DNA of 64,000 nucleotides. It comes from Aplidium turbinatum. Its lineage: Eukaryota; Chordata; Ascidiacea; Aplousobranchia; Polyclinidae. Both the position numbers and the translations under genes were made by a program. Positions 21,133 to 35,100 of this stretch are shown one piece after another. The stretch is taken from assembly GCA_918807975.1 (NCBI GenBank), contig OU964932.1, positions 4,402,001 to 4,466,000 on the forward strand, written 5' to 3'. Under the pieces are notes generated by a model, which was given only the letters and a program-made list of their open reading frames with translations, was not told where the DNA came from and made no database searches. Every line of letters begins with the position of its first letter. The first letter of the stretch is position 1.

Positions 21133-21237
21133 AAAATGTAGACACACCCCATCAAAATGTAGACACACCCAATCAAAATGTAGACACACCCCATCAAAAT
21201 GTAGACACACCCCATCAAAATGTAGACACACCCCATC
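21133..21237. repeat. 21-bp tandem repeat, five units
   Basis: The unit is AAAATGTAGACACACCCCATC, five nearly identical copies with one C-to-A variant in the second. Since 21 is a multiple of three, the minus strand shows a heptapeptide repeat (MGCVYIL), but nothing suggests it is translated. Confidence 0.93.
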
Positions 21238-23941
21238 AAATAGCTCATCTTAGTTGTTTTGTTAGTATCTTTTAAACAACTTTAGGTATTTTTTTATATT
21301 TTTAACGTTAAATAAAACAATATTCCAACTTCTGGTAGTTAGCTCCAAGCATCAATTGCAATATACACAAAAACGTTAGAAATAGAACTTGTTAGTATCT
21401 TCCTAGACCTTGTGGCGTCTTGGTGTAAAGAACTGTATTTTGATTAGACTGGTAAAAACAACGTCACTAAATTTTTAATCAATTTAAAATATCTCTGTAG
21501 GTTTGTAATTAGGCTACTTTATGTCATTTCCACAAGCCTCAAGTCAAACTACACTTAGACTTCGAAAAGACCTAGATAGACACACTTATATTGAGCCAAC
21601 AAACCAAGGATCTAATTATATTAAATTAGCTTTGAACCAAAACACAGAAGTAATTACCTCAGTCCACAAGCAACAAGTTTAACATAATAAATTAAACAAG
21701 TTGTTTAAATTAATCTATTTTATATTGACAGAAATTTATTGTGTGAGGTTCGTGGAAAGGTTACGTTCATCATTTGTCATGAAAGCCTGCTCCATCATAT
21801 GAATTCGTTCTTTGCTAATCTCAGCTCAAAATAAAGATGAGGCATTGATGACAAGAGGCTTGGAACCAAAAATTTATTGAGTTGAGTTGAAATGGCGCTT
21901 CCTGTTGGCTTTGCAAAGAATAGAATTTATTTAAGTGTAAAATTTGCTAACAGGGATGATTTATTAAACGCAAAAGTTATGTAAAAAGAACAACTTTTAT
22001 TTACATGTAGTCTATTTTTTTCTTTTTGAATAAAATAATTAATAGCCGATTAGATGTTACATAATTAAAATGTTGTTTTTAACGTTCCTCGTGCCAAGTT
22101 TAGTTTCTGCAAACATTTCAAGAGAGAAAAGTGCTTTCGTATGAGTTCTTTAGTATGAGCTTCGCCACAATGTAACATGCATAAACATATAAAGAGCATT
22201 ACACAAGTCGCCTCACAGTCTATTGATTACTGTTGGAACTGAATTTATTTAAACATTAATTTCTTGCGTTCTTTCGGTATCGTTTGTTATTCTTTGCAAC
22301 AGCAATGGATGAAGTAGGCGGAGACCGCGAATACAAATTTTGACAAATTTTGTTCACCGCAGAAACCACGTTTCGAGTAAACTGGTCAACGGGAAAGGAT
22401 CTTGAGAGATAACCTATGAAGCATTCATATGCAACATAATAACAATAACATGAATAATATGCAACACCAACAGGATATAAAATTTAAGAAATCAAACAAT
22501 TGTTAAATTTTGCTAATTTGGAGATTTTTTATTTACGTTGTTTTACAATAATCCTCGTAAAATGAGCGATTAATGTTATGGTGAGTCACAGTGATTAATA
22601 ATTATAATCTTTGCGGTGGATACGCAAAGATTTTTTTTCCGCAAAGAGTATTTTTCTAAACGTTTAGTTATTTCATTGAGTTAAAAAAGTCTGTAGTCGA
22701 ATTTTAAAGTCATTACATAGAAAACAAGTTTTTCGCTTCTTTAGAAAAAGTTTTAATTTTTATTGGTGAGCGTTTTTTATCAAAGGCATCCAAAGATGCC
22801 TCATGTAACAAATTTCTAACACGAACATTGCGCATTGGTCAGCGCAATCCTTCCATGTTATTAAACTGATGACGTAAAAAATAAAGACAAGATTAAACAA
22901 CTTATGACATGCCCTTATTGACGTCAGCATAATTTGTTTATGTTTGTTTTGGCCTGTCTGCATCTCTGAGAACGTTCCCATCGCTGAGGAAGAGGTGATT
23001 GTTGATTCACAATATCCTCATCCAATTATGAAGAAACAATACATACAGAAGAACATTCACCAGGATTTGGGCAAACAAGCTTTTCACATAAATACAGGTG
23101 TCGGTGACATAGTGTACCTGGGTGGTTGATCTAATGTACAGGAATGTTGTTTTGATCACAAGTTTATGAATTTGCGAAAGTGCTATAGGTATGACTTATT
23201 TAATTTCAGTTTTGACCATAAACATTACCGAAACAAATTGTATTGGTTGAAAGAACATTTTAGTGGAAAACTCATACAGGCATAAACCTACTACATCCCA
23301 TCCAGTAAAACTGGCCCTTTTTACATTGATTCAACGCCTCCAGAATCAATATAGCTAGCTGGAATTCTCAACGTAAAATCATAATCCATCGTCACGCCCA
23401 GTGTCATCAAAGCTGTGTTGACAGCGATGACGTACTTGTAGCTTTAACATTCAAAAAGATGCATTTGAAAATCTCCACCGAAAGGCTAACCTATAGCCTA
23501 CTATCAAAGTTAAGTGGAAAAAAGAACCTTTCGTATAGAAAGCGGAGAGAAAGTGCCAAAATAATGTTGCCAAATTAGTTTTAATCAATTTATATTTTTC
23601 GCTGAATGTAGACCTGCTATAATATGAAATCAAACCGTTATGTTAAAATTTAAGTGTTTGCTGGTTTGAATAGTTGCCGCAGTTAACCTAACAGTCAGAA
23701 ATTCATCTCATTAAGAACACAGCAACCCATCATGGCCTTTTATTTGAAAAATATTAAATATTATACTTTCTGTAATTTTATACCAAAGCTTTCAAAGAAT
23801 TAAGTTTGAATTTCGAAAATCATAAGTGAAATTCTTATTAAATTGAAATGCATTTCTTTAAATCAATCGCCAAACAATGTCCCTTTTTATACCTTCGGAA
23901 ACACATGCTGCAGAGATCTGTTGAATACAAACATTTACAAC
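21238..23941. other. No gene recognised
   Basis: AT-rich. A fragment near 23316 (TTTTTACATTGATTCAACG) resembles the left arm of the CTGCAG-centred hairpins at 40070 and 55546. No coding pattern was found. Confidence 0.5.
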
Positions 23942-24066
23942 AGATTAATAAGAACAGAGAGAGACTGTTCACCAGGCATTTTATAATAAAAGTAATTTGC
24001 GTTCTTCTGGTGACTATTTACTAGGTTACCTCCTGATGTTAAAGATGATAACTAGCTTTTGTATTT

Positions 24067-24105
24067 CCGACGTTTCGTCAGTCAGCACGACTGACTTTAT
24101 CAAGG
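24067..24105 (-). ncRNA. Hammerhead-like motif, left arm
   Basis: Exact mirror of the motif in the right arm (24649-24687); see that entry for the structure. Confidence 0.45.
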
Positions 24106-24648
24106 TGGCTAAAACAGGTTAACACAACCTGTTCAGCAACGATGGCACAACACAAAAACGTACTGATAAAATGAATAAAGTAAGCAGCAAGAATCAGAAT
24201 TAAAACACGCAACAAGATACCTAGAGGTTAAACTGAATGCAGTGAATGCCTAAAACCAGTAGGCTGCTTTCCAACAGCGTAAATTTATCTATCTATTGGG
24301 CCACCGTCAAGAAACATTGAAAAGTCATCAGACAAGACAGAAACCAAGGGAATTGGCAATAACAAGTGTTAGTGCGTCTTCTCTATCATTGTTATTGCCA
24401 ATTCCCTTGGTTTCTGTCTTGTCTGATGACTTTTCAATGTTTCTTGACGGTGGCCCAATAGATAGATAAATTTACGCTGTTGGAAAGCAGCCTACTGGTT
24501 TTAGGCATTCACTGCATTCAGTTTAACCTCTAGGTATCTTGTTGCGTGTTTTAATTCTGATTCTTGCTGCTTACTTTATTCATTTTATCAGTACGTTTTT
24601 GTGTTGTGCCATCGTTGCTGAACAGGTTGTGTTAACCTGTTTTAGCCA

Positions 24649-24687
24649 CCTTGATAAAGTCAGTCGTGCTGACTGACGAAACGTCGG
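24649..24687 (+). ncRNA. Hammerhead-like motif, right arm, variant core
   Basis: The core is UUGAUAA instead of CUGAUGA. It is followed by an unpaired A, a perfect seven-pair stem II GUCAGUC/GACUGAC with loop GUGCU, then GAA, self-complementary ACGU and C. Only a CC/GG pair supports stem I. Layout and order match the motifs at 35.7 and 55.0 kb, but the altered core makes catalysis doubtful. Confidence 0.45.
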
Positions 24688-24781
24688 AAATACAAAAGCT
24701 AGTTATCATCTTTAACATCAGGAGGTAACCTAGTAAATAGTCACCAGAAGAACGCAAATTACTTTTATTAGATTAATAAGA

Positions 24782-26423
24782 TTTGAACATAATGTGAAAT
24801 AATGTTTTTTGAACTTTGAAAAGTTAAAATTAGATGTTTGATGAATTTCCTGGCACCATGGGCACTTGCATTGTTGCATAAAACGTTTAGAATAAAAAGT
24901 TTTAAATAAAACGTTTTCTTTTTTCGTTTTTATCATTCAGAATGAGAACTGCAATCTTCTCACACATGTTTGTCTTCGAGCATTGAAGTTGCCCAAGAAA
25001 CACCACAAATTCCACTGATAATACCGTAACATTAACTTAGACGTCAATTCAAATTGTGACTCTCGCCAATTTGACAAACAATCGTTATTCGTCAAATTTG
25101 GACGTCTACGTGAGTTGTTTAAACGTAAAGCTGGAACTTTGTCAAAATGCGTCGATGTTGCCAGTTTATGATGAATAAGTGCTTAATGGAGCGTGACGAT
25201 TTATCCAAACAACCAGCAAAGGTAATTGGATTCCTTAATTAATTTTCATCAGCATTGTGGGTGTTATGGGACATCCCCTGGCTTATGTATGGGTGAAAAC
25301 GGAAACCATTGCCAGATAAAGTGTTGACCCGAAATAGTCTAATGTATCACCACAAAATATAGTTTGTTTTACCGCAGAAGCAGTGTTTCATTCTTGGTTT
25401 CTTCAACGTGTATTGATGTTAAACCAATGTAAAATTAAAACATTAACACAGTTAAATTTCTAAAAATTATGATAAATTGCATAAGGTCAGCTAAAAGGTC
25501 ATAAGAACCATTCTGTATTGACTTGAAAGTATCATCACAACGAATGAGTCTTCTTGTGTCATGCGAGTCATGGTCGAAGCCTCAGTTCGTGTGAAAATAT
25601 GAAGAACATCACTCCATCAACATTCTGTGTTGAGAAGTGCGTAAGTGGATACAAAAAGTTCATATTGTGGTTGCAACAATTTTAAAGAAGTTCCGCATTT
25701 TTAACAGTTACGCACAATAAAGTAAAACTTGCTTTAAACTAACAGTTTTTTCTTTCTTTCATTTTTACTCTAAACACAAGTAATTATGTTTAAATAGAAA
25801 TACTTAGAGTCACGGAACTAAGAAGTGGTGACTTCTGCCCAGTTTTGACACTCAATTATTTATTTTATTAATTTCTTTGAAAATCCTAATTACTTTGCTA
25901 ACAGTTTGTTCCTGTAATTAAACTTCATAGCTTTGTCCCATCAATATCGTATTTGAACAGCAACTCTAAAAATTTGATAGATTCTTTTACGCTGACCGTG
26001 TACCAACACGTGACGAAAGTTTTAAAGTTGTGATTGGTTTTATTTTCGATTCCCATGTAACGAAGTTTTTAAATGTGTGCAAAATTCCCAGTTGCTAGAC
26101 TTGTACCAAATCACCGATTAGCAAAAACCAAACACACTACATTTCAGCAGTTTATCGCATTTTTATAATGTTGTGTCAAAAACATCTTTAATTGCCGCTT
26201 ACGTGTGTGGCATGCGTGTAATTGAAACCAATTTGAATCCCTCGATAACGTAACAGGAACCCTGATAAGTCTCCAAACTGTTTACTTACCACTCATGCTA
26301 AAGCAGTTGAGAACAGACATGCACAATCACTGTGAAAACCTGTCTAGAGTTTCAAGATGTTTAGTAGCAGCAATGATCATGTGACGAATTTATCTTTTGA
26401 GTTCACTTTTTTCTTTGTACGTT
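24782..26423. other. No gene recognised
   Basis: AT-rich. A small hairpin (CCAATTTGAC/GTCAAATTTGG, about 25066-25101) is visible. Nothing else was supported. Confidence 0.55.
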
Positions 26424-26580
26424 GTATCCAGGCTTGCACACGGTGGCTGAAGATTTCGATTAAGTAGATGGGAAGAGGAGGAAGCCAATCCATCTTCAGA
26501 CACGTCTTTAAGTGTCCTACCAAAGACACAGCCACACGCTCTTGAGGGCGTCGAACCAGGGGTGTCTCTACGGCTATGTA
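26424..26580 (-). repeat. SINE family B copy
   Basis: Shares TGTATCCAGGCTT, GGAAGCCAATC, CCAAAGACACAGCC, ACGCTCTTGAG and GTCGAACCAGG with the other family B copies. The minus-strand B-box is CTGGTTCGACGCC. Confidence 0.6.
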
Positions 26581-29500
26581 ATCGACTACGCAATCGCAGT
26601 TCTCTTTCAAAGCTTGAAAAGCATATAATTTTCAAACTTTTAAACATTGATTTTTAGAACAATTGCTGCATTTTTGCATTTGCTTAAGAAGTGAGTAACG
26701 TTAACTTCACAGTGTTAGATGCATCCTACGCCAAGCGATCTAAACTATGGACAATCAATAAGATTCTTCTCTTATCAGAAAAAAATGTGTGTCCAAAGAA
26801 GAATGATACTGCCACACCTTTTTCCGGATCAAGTTTTCTTTAAAACAGTCAAATGAGTTTTACTTTCTCCGCTAAGTGGCGCACTTGTGCAATTGTATAT
26901 CTTGTGTCTTTCATGGAATTGGCATTGGCATATGTAAGACGTTGATGCAACACCGGGGGGGAGTATTCTAGCGGGACGACTCACTTTACTGATTTTACTT
27001 ACGATATGCAGAGCAGGAGAGTCACTGCAAAATTCAAACATTGGCAAAACTGCACAAAAATTTCTTTGCTTTAATGTAAATTCATTCTTATCAAATGAAA
27101 CTTTATATTTTGGTTGAAATTTTGGGTGCTAAAACGTCGGGAGAACCTTACTACAGCAACGTGAGGCTACCTCCAGTTACTGCTGTAGCGTGAAGTCTAC
27201 CGCTGCCTTATCATGATTTTAATAGTATCAAATAAACATGATATCACGTGTTCTCATGCATTTATTTCGGTAATACCCACGTTGTACACACGTGGACAAG
27301 TCACATATATGCTACACCCGGGTATGCGATAAGTTATATGGCAGTAGACCTCAAGCTGCAGTTGCACCAAATTTTGTCATAACAATATAACCCTCCAGTT
27401 GCCCACTTTATTTTTGAGTGAGTAATCCCTTACTTCTACCATCCTTAGGGTATTTCTTTAAAAAATTATTCCTTAGCAAACGATGCCACATCTACTCGAA
27501 TGCCCTGTCCTAAAATCAAACTGCTCTGCACAAGATTTTGTCGTGCACAACGATAGAGCAAGAGCTTGCGTGGTGCTCTGGGCTGAGGCGGCCATATGAC
27601 ACACGAAGAAAAATTGGGATTTAATTGGTCTCCATTTTGACGCATTTGCTATTAATAGAAGATAAGAGAAAACAAAAATATGGTATTTCTGCCCGGGATC
27701 TTATGATACATAAATTGTACGTAATTAAATATTTGCACATTGAACTCATGTACATTTACGTAGAGGCTTAAAAATGTCAACTTTGGTCAGCTAAGACTGT
27801 TTTAAATGCCTATAAAGTGGACCCCCTCAATGTCTGGCCAAAGTACAACAAGAAAAAAATTATTGCCTAACTCATTAGTGATTTTATTTATGGTTTCATA
27901 AAGTGACTAGAATAAGCTTCTTAAAAACCTGGCATCAGGATCAAAGTCCCAGTACTTTAAAATGTTTATGGAGAGTTTAAACCTTGACTCAAGTCTAATT
28001 ACACCAGAGGCTGGAAATTTAATGCAGAAAGCGGTATCACCAATAAATTTTTTCACACACAAAATGTATTTAAATGAAGATTTGTGTTTGTATACATCAC
28101 AAAGCTACACAGTAAACACACCCCTCAATTTCAAATTTTGTGATATTTTGATGCTTCCATTATTTTTGTTTGTAAAAAAACACTCATTGATCGAACTACG
28201 AGAGTTTCAACTTCCAGCTGAACTTTGGAGTTTCCCTGTTTGAGATCACTGTAAATTATTGTAGGCTAAGTAATTGTAATTTAATTTTTGTGAATTGCGT
28301 CATTTATTTCCTCAATCTCTGGGATTGTCGATGCATGTCTCTACATTGTCTATGCTTCGTTTACTTTGTTATTTACCAAATTAGCAAGCTAATAAAAAAT
28401 AATTGGAATGAGCGCATTTTAAATGTCAGCACTTTTTTAACAAAAATAAAAATGATAGGTCATCAAGGCTTAGTGTGAATGTGAGCTAGCCATCACGGCT
28501 TGATTGTTACGTCATTAAATCATATTTACTTCAATCGCTAATCAGATGCCAAGTCTTGTGAAGAAATTAAGCTTGTTTGCCGCACTTTGGCTCAATTTTC
28601 AAATTAATCTTGTAACAGCAATCCATATCAACATATCTATTTCTTTCATGGATTGAATGACTTGAAACATCCTATGAATTGGTACTAAGAATGCATTTTA
28701 AATCAAACTTGATGACAATCCTTTCACAACATGATCATTGATGAATTAAACATCATGAAGACTAATCAGCAGAAATGCAAACCTAAAGCATTTTTTTTTT
28801 CCATTTGTGGATGAAACAGAATCTCCAAATTGTGCTATTTTAAATATTCTTTTACACATCGTATGGTCTGTTTGTCGTAAGGCAAACAATCAAGCATTAA
28901 AAAATGTAGCCTATGCAAACAGACCATACGATCATACCTTATTCGCTGGAATACGGTGTTAGTACCACGCTTGATGTTCAATTAATCTTGGCGTGTGTCA
29001 AAAGACAATCGGTCTTTGAAGAATCTTCCTATTACTGATCTTATTTTTTAAACATCATGGCTTGTAATGTGAATCTTATTTATTTCTGAGCTATGTTTAT
29101 ATACTTTCACCTCACACAAAATTCTTTATTCGGCCAGGCCAACATGTATGCGAATTATATCCTAGCTTTGAAGCGCAGTCTTGAAATCTTGCATTGATAT
29201 GTGTGGTAGGTACAAATGACTGTGCAATTGATCTCGTTTATGTGTTCCATGTAACGAACCATTCTGGCAGAAAGACGTACCCTGCAGGCCACGACGCCTT
29301 ATAAGTTGTGATCAAATGACTCTAATATACCTGTTGTATACATTCTTAACATTTTGTATTACTTGGCATCTCAGATCCGGCCAATGCGATGACTTGAAAA
29401 GATTGCGATATCAATACTATAATCTGCAATACTATCACCAGTGGTATAAGCTTGTAGTAGGCTATGCGTCAGGTAGAGGCAATTTTCTATCACGTTTTCG

Positions 29501-30132
29501 TTCGCAGTGATCTGTTTATGTTCGATTTGAAAGAATAGATCCACTGGGCAAAGCGAGTAAATTTTGTAAATTTTGAAAAATACGTTGTCAGTATTATAGT
29601 TCAATTTTGACATTGGATGTCAAAGTATGGGTCAACGTCAGCAGAAACTATTATGGCAGTAGACTTTTTTTTACTGTTTTTGATTAAAATTTTTTTGGCA
29701 AACAGGAGCTGAACTTGCTCAAACACCTTACTGTTTTTACACTTTGGTATTATTATGTAAAGAAGCAGCAATACGTAGCCTACAGTGTGACGTAGGCTAC
29801 TGAAGTTGTAGGCGTACTAACGGTAACAATATTCGCAACAAGTTATACTTCAAGTTTGAGTTACATCAAAACAAAGATACCTAATAATATTGTAAAAGTG
29901 TTCAGAAAAACTAAGCGCCAGTGACAGACTGAACTGCCTTTTCTGAGATAACGTAGCACTGTAGAGTGATGCTTAATCCTGTTGGCATACATACAATGCA
30001 ACACATTTTACTTCTCTGGTTGTACTTGATGACGCAGTAACCAATGTCAGGTTATGTACTATAAACATTTTTTTTAATAAGAACGAAAGAAACCAATCTA
30101 ATCCTTTTGAGTTTTCCGAAGCTTTTTTGTCG
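26581..30132. other. No gene recognised; one hairpin
   Basis: AT-rich DNA with no convincing exon. A perfect 17-bp inverted repeat starting ATCGTATGGTC lies at 28858-28874 and 28916-28932, with a 41-base spacer. Open frames here are short and have no motif. Confidence 0.55.
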
Positions 30133-30265
30133 TATCCAAGATGGACAGAAAGACAGGGGGTCCAATCTTCGTGTCCACCTTCAGGCATGCCACAAAGTGT
30201 CTTGCCAAAGACACAGCCGCATGCTCTGAGCGGTTTCGAACCGACGTCCCTTGCAAGAGTCGTCC
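30133..30265 (-). repeat. SINE family B copy
   Basis: Shares TCCAATCTTCGTGTCCACC, TCAGGCATGCC, TTGCCAAAGACACAGCCGC and GCGGTTTCGAACCG with the family. On the minus strand the TGTCTTTGGCAAGACA-type core is particularly well preserved here. Confidence 0.65.
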
Positions 30266-32702
30266 GAAGGCAAAGGCTGAAAGAAATGCACAAACAGTTT
30301 TGTACACTTCGCGTGTGTCAAGCTGTTATTCAACGCAGTGTCTCATAGGTAGATTTCTGATACTTTACTAAGATGAATATTATTTGCATATTAAACTGGC
30401 ACAATTTAAACTTTGCTGTATTGTTTAGTGGTTTAACTGATTGAGCTTTCAGTACTGGAGTGGTTAGTTACTTTGTGAATTTTATCGTCAAAAACACAAT
30501 GAATTGGGGTTTTGGCTGCAAGGAGACACCTTGATAAACCGACAATAGAGGTAAGTCGCTTCATCGGTTAGCAGCATGCTATAAGTGGTTGTGTCAATAA
30601 CAACGGTTAAATCCACAAACAATGGACAAACCTACGTATACTATAGTAAATGGTAAATGACAAGACTGCAAAGGAATTACGTTTCTTCAAGTTTGTGTGT
30701 TGGGATACTGGCACTGCGTATAGGCCTATGACGTGTATGAAAATATTCAATATTGCACTAACGGTGTACTTGCTTTGATTCGAATGTTTCTGTGTTCCAT
30801 TCTCGCTGTGGATTTATCTTGTTGTGTGTTTGAAGCATTAAACTTTTCCATTTGATTAAATCAATGCTACGACCAACCATGTCGTCACCAAAAAGTGTTC
30901 CATGCCATAAACCAAACCAGATCATCAAAAAAAGTTTGCAATAAACCAAATTTATTTTAATTAAAACAGTCTTTTTTTTACGTGAAAATGATGCAATACT
31001 ACATAAACACTAGTTTTATCCATTGATAAGATGTTGTTTTGTGTATTGCGCCGGTTCATATGTATAGCATATAGGGCAAATGATTACTGCATTTGTCGAG
31101 CCATCTGAGTTTAACACATTGAGGATTCACAGCCTCAAACTTCTTAAATTTGCTGCAGATGCTCAATGCTGCTAAAACATAGAACTCTTATGATGCATGT
31201 ACTTGTCGTAAAAATTTAATCAAACAATATGGCGACACAGCATGGTGTCAAACAACCAGCAAGATACTTAAAAGTTCTGCAGTGCAACAATGCTTTGAAC
31301 GTCTAATAATAAACTCTTGAGTTAGAAAAGATTGTTCACTTGTACACGTTTTTCTTGAGCCCTTATTTCTAAGACTGAAATTGCTCTTTAACATTGATAA
31401 TGCATTTTACTTTGCTTGCAATATGGTCTAATGGTAAACTTTATTTCAGAGTTATCTCAAATAGTAAGAGTTATTCAGAGTTATCTCTTATCCCAAATAA
31501 GGTGCCAAGGAAATCAGGGTTATATATTTTTGAGTAATAGAAGTAATGCAAGTATAACCAGAACCACCCAAATTCTTTTGATTAGTCTATTCCCTTGACG
31601 TTTCCGCGCAGTAACAATGCTCATCCTAGAAGCCAGTAGTGACGTAGAAAATCTCATCAGAAAGTATAGATAGTTCTAAAACTAGAGCCAACTTGAAAAA
31701 AGGATGCCATTTTCAGACTCATCAAACCAAAAATTACACAGAAACTATCAAAAAAATTTGGCACTCAAAAAAAATGTTGTTTTTTTTTGTTAGCCAGTGT
31801 TATGCATCTCATGAGAACATTTGTTCAAGTTGGATAGCACTGGTAATATAATGAAATATATTCATGTTATGGCTATACGTGGACTGCACAGTGCACAGTT
31901 AGTGCAACAGAAAAAACAACATGCAAGCAAACGAAAAACAATAAAGCAAATTCCATAACACACTTTCTTGTTTCAATATCACCTCGACGAATCTGTGTTT
32001 AGTTTGCGCAAGAAAACATTTGTATATGATTTGAACTATAATAGAAATAATAAACTATTATCATCAGAATCGTCATCCTCTGATCAAGAAAGCATCTTTA
32101 GAAGCTTAATACTGTAAGCCTCCTTCTTTATTGTTTTTAATATTCTGTGTCATATGTATAGCCAAAACGTAATCAAAGTTCCTTTGTAGGTTGCCTTGTT
32201 ATACTTCTACAAAAACTAAGATACCTGAAAAGCCTTCTTTACGATGGGAAAGCTTTATCAATAAATCATACAAGTTTTCCAACCTGAGTGATTTTGTTTA
32301 CGTATTATGTTTAATTGTTTGGTTGCATTATAAATGTGGGAATCTTGTGTAACTTTTCATTCCCAATAAAATCAAGAAACCGGAACTGAAATTATTAAGA
32401 GGCATTAGAGTCTACATCGCTTATACTTTTTCATGTGTTGGCATTTATTAGTTGAAGTTTCATGTTTAAAATGTACTCTGCCTTTACAGTCGTGTAAGTC
32501 AGGAAAATTATGTTAAGTATGAGACATAGCTATGAGAGCTATGGCAGTCGTTATTCTGGATACAGTACTATGTGTTCCAAGCCTTAAAGCTGCTGTTGGG
32601 ATAAAAGTCTATGTAACAAATTAAATATAGACAAGCAAAACAAAGTAATCTTAGCGGGTTTAACATAATGTATTACACACAAAACAAAATATATAAAATA
32701 AT
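30266..32702. other. No gene recognised
   Basis: AT-rich sequence without recognisable exons, RNA genes or repeat boundaries. Confidence 0.6.
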
Positions 32703-32746
32703 AACTCAAATGTTTTCGATACGTACATGTGTCCTCATCAGGAATT
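32703..32746 (-). ncRNA. Hammerhead-ribozyme-like motif, solo
   Basis: On the minus strand: stem I AAUUC pairs with GAGUU (five pairs, one G-U). The core CUGAUGA is intact. A G then precedes a five-pair stem II GACAC/GUAUC with one mismatch, followed by GAA, AACAUU (near-palindromic; AACGUU in the 55.0 kb motif) and U as the cleavage-site base. No flanking inverted copy or clear direct repeat was found. Confidence 0.6.
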
Positions 32747-35100
32747 AAATCTGCAATATACATAAAATGAAAATTTTAAGAAATCATTCTTGTAATCATT
32801 CTTGTGTCATTTGTTCAGTTTGTGCTTTTCAGTGCGGAGTGTCGTTACAGTTATAGTGCAAAGTCAAATCTATCTTACAATTTTCACTTAAAGTATGTTA
32901 TATCTTTCTTATATAAAATTTCTAATAAAAACGTTATACCGTTTTCCAACATAAGAACGTTAGTATCTCAAATTTTGTTAAACTACGAAGAAAAATTTAA
33001 GTTAGACCAAGTTTACATTTTTCTAAGCACAATTGTACAGGCGCGAATAAAACAAACTTCAAAAGGGAAAAGGCGGCAAAGATAATAACAAGAAGCTAAT
33101 TCGCTTCAAAATCTCATTGATCTCCCCGCTAGACAAACCAGGCTGAGCTTTCTATTCATTGAAACGAAATCTTGTGAAACCCGGCACTGGGGATTACACA
33201 GCGAAGTTGTTTTTCATTACCTAATGCTTAGAAATGTTGGTTTAAATCTGTAAACGACACAGCTGGTAGTTCCCGTCTTTTGACATACAAAACGACTTAC
33301 CATTAGAAAGTAGCAAAAGCACCAAAAGATTTCTCTATTTTATTGAAACAATTAGGGCACCGATGGAAGACGCCATATTAGAGTTTTACTCTTGTTCAGG
33401 ATCATCAGTGGTAGTTAGATCAAGTTTACGTTTTTTTAAGCAAAATTGCACATGCGCGAATAAAGCAAACTTCAAAAGGGAAAAGGCGGCAAATGTGTCT
33501 TGCGCGGGAATGGAACTTCCAACTTGAAAATATTGTGGACGTTATTGACTTGGAATCGAAACTACGGTGTTCAGCATGGCGCTCTTAACCACTTTGCCAC
33601 GTCTCAAGGCTCAGTCTTTAGTATGTTCAATGCAATGTATACGTTTATTCGTTCAATACCTGGTAAAACTCGAGTATGGCGTCATCCATTTTCGTTCAAC
33701 CGCTTCATAATTTAATTTCAAGTTATTCGTCTGAAAGTTGTAAATTGATTTCCAATTTTCTGAAGAAGAAACTTATTTGTTATCTTTTACTTCAATTGAT
33801 GAAAGTTATAGACCCTTTTGTTTTTCTTCTATTTAAATTTACATGTCACGTTTCTTCATGAGTAATTACGTAGTAGTCGATTATATAATTTGTTTAATTG
33901 TTTCCATGGTCGGGCAACATGCAATTATTATTTTTTCGTTTCTAGCACTAGTTGCAACGTTGACCTGATGAACACTCTAACTTTTCAGTATTTATGCAAT
34001 TATTATGCGCACAATATCTAAACTTGAAACTTTTGAAGAATTTCATGATTATTTTTGCTCTTGACAAAATCACACTGAGGATGCTGTGTTAGCGAAATCG
34101 ATTTATGATTAAAAAATGAGGTTGGTAAACTGCTTGTTGTGTTGAGTAACAAGGCTTATAGTTAATTAGAAATGAGTGTCTAATTCAGTTAGTTGAATGG
34201 TCACAAAAACTTAAAAAATGCTAGTTGACATGTTGTGAATTCGTGTGTAATTGAATTTTCAATTAGCTAGTGCTTAAAATTGATTCGATTTAACTTGTAG
34301 CGGTTGAAGCTTAGCTAAAAGCAGCAATTACATAGAAGGAGCGGATAAGCTCTTCGGCTGATATCATTTCCAGGCTGGCCCACTACAGAGCAAACTCTTT
34401 GCCCTTTTCCTGCCAATCTATTCGATTCGTTCTAGTCCAAACCAAATTGCAGCATGCTGTTGAATATATGAAACAAAATTTCAAAATGGACGCTAAGGTT
34501 GTATTTAAAAAAAAAAAGTGTCTGCAACCACATTTGTGTATATCCATAGCTTACAGATCATGCCGAGAAACTTATGCTAGTTTTACGCTGATGCGATATT
34601 GTCAAACGTAAATCAAATATAGAAATAACGACCATATCTTGGTAGGCTTCTAAGAGACCATAAACAATACAGGTTGTTCTTTCTTATGCCTAAGATTAGC
34701 GGTAATCGGGCATTAGATTTCTTGCCTTTCGTCGTCCAGAGCGGAAGAAGTAGGAAAGTCGACACCAACAAAGCGAACCTAATCGAATATTAATGGCGGC
34801 AACGTCGTGAGTTTAGTCGTGTGAAGACAGCCCAGTTATTTTTTCAGCCTTTACTTAAATAAAGATTTTCTGTTTATGGGTTTTAAACGGTAATACGAAA
34901 AACCACAGTTGCACAAAGAATTCGTGTTCGCATTTAGCACTAACTTGCACCAGAAATAAAGTAAGAAATGCTTCTTTCCTTAATGATTTTGACTTTACTT
35001 TTACAAACGCTGGGTTGCAGTCCAGTGATGTTTATTGAAATTTCAAACCTTCAACGTAAGCTATATCAACAACTTTCACCGAACATCGCGCCAGGCAAGG
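32747..35100. other. No gene recognised
   Basis: AT-rich. The word AAAGGGAAAAGGCGGCAAA occurs at about 33062 and 33475, with related sequence before each (GCGCGAATAAA), so a diverged duplication of some 50 bases is present about 410 bases apart. No gene was supported. Confidence 0.5.

Larger units (their letters stand above)
23954..24769. mobile_element. Snap-back element with hammerhead-like motifs (family 1)
   Basis: Two arms of about 381 bp (23984-24364 and 24390-24770) are inverted copies with no mismatch that I could find, separated by 25 bases. The direct repeat AGATTAATAAGA occurs at 23942-23953 and 24770-24781, which fits a 12-bp target duplication around the whole unit. Each arm holds a hammerhead-like motif, pointing outward. 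There is no open frame. Near-identity of the arms implies recent origin or gene conversion. An assembly or cloning artefact cannot be excluded, although the flanking direct repeat argues against it. Confidence 0.75.

Noticed and set aside
21133-21237. Repeated heptapeptide protein (MGCVYIL)
   Set aside because: It is the minus-strand reading of a 21-bp tandem repeat, and nothing suggests transcription or a gene.
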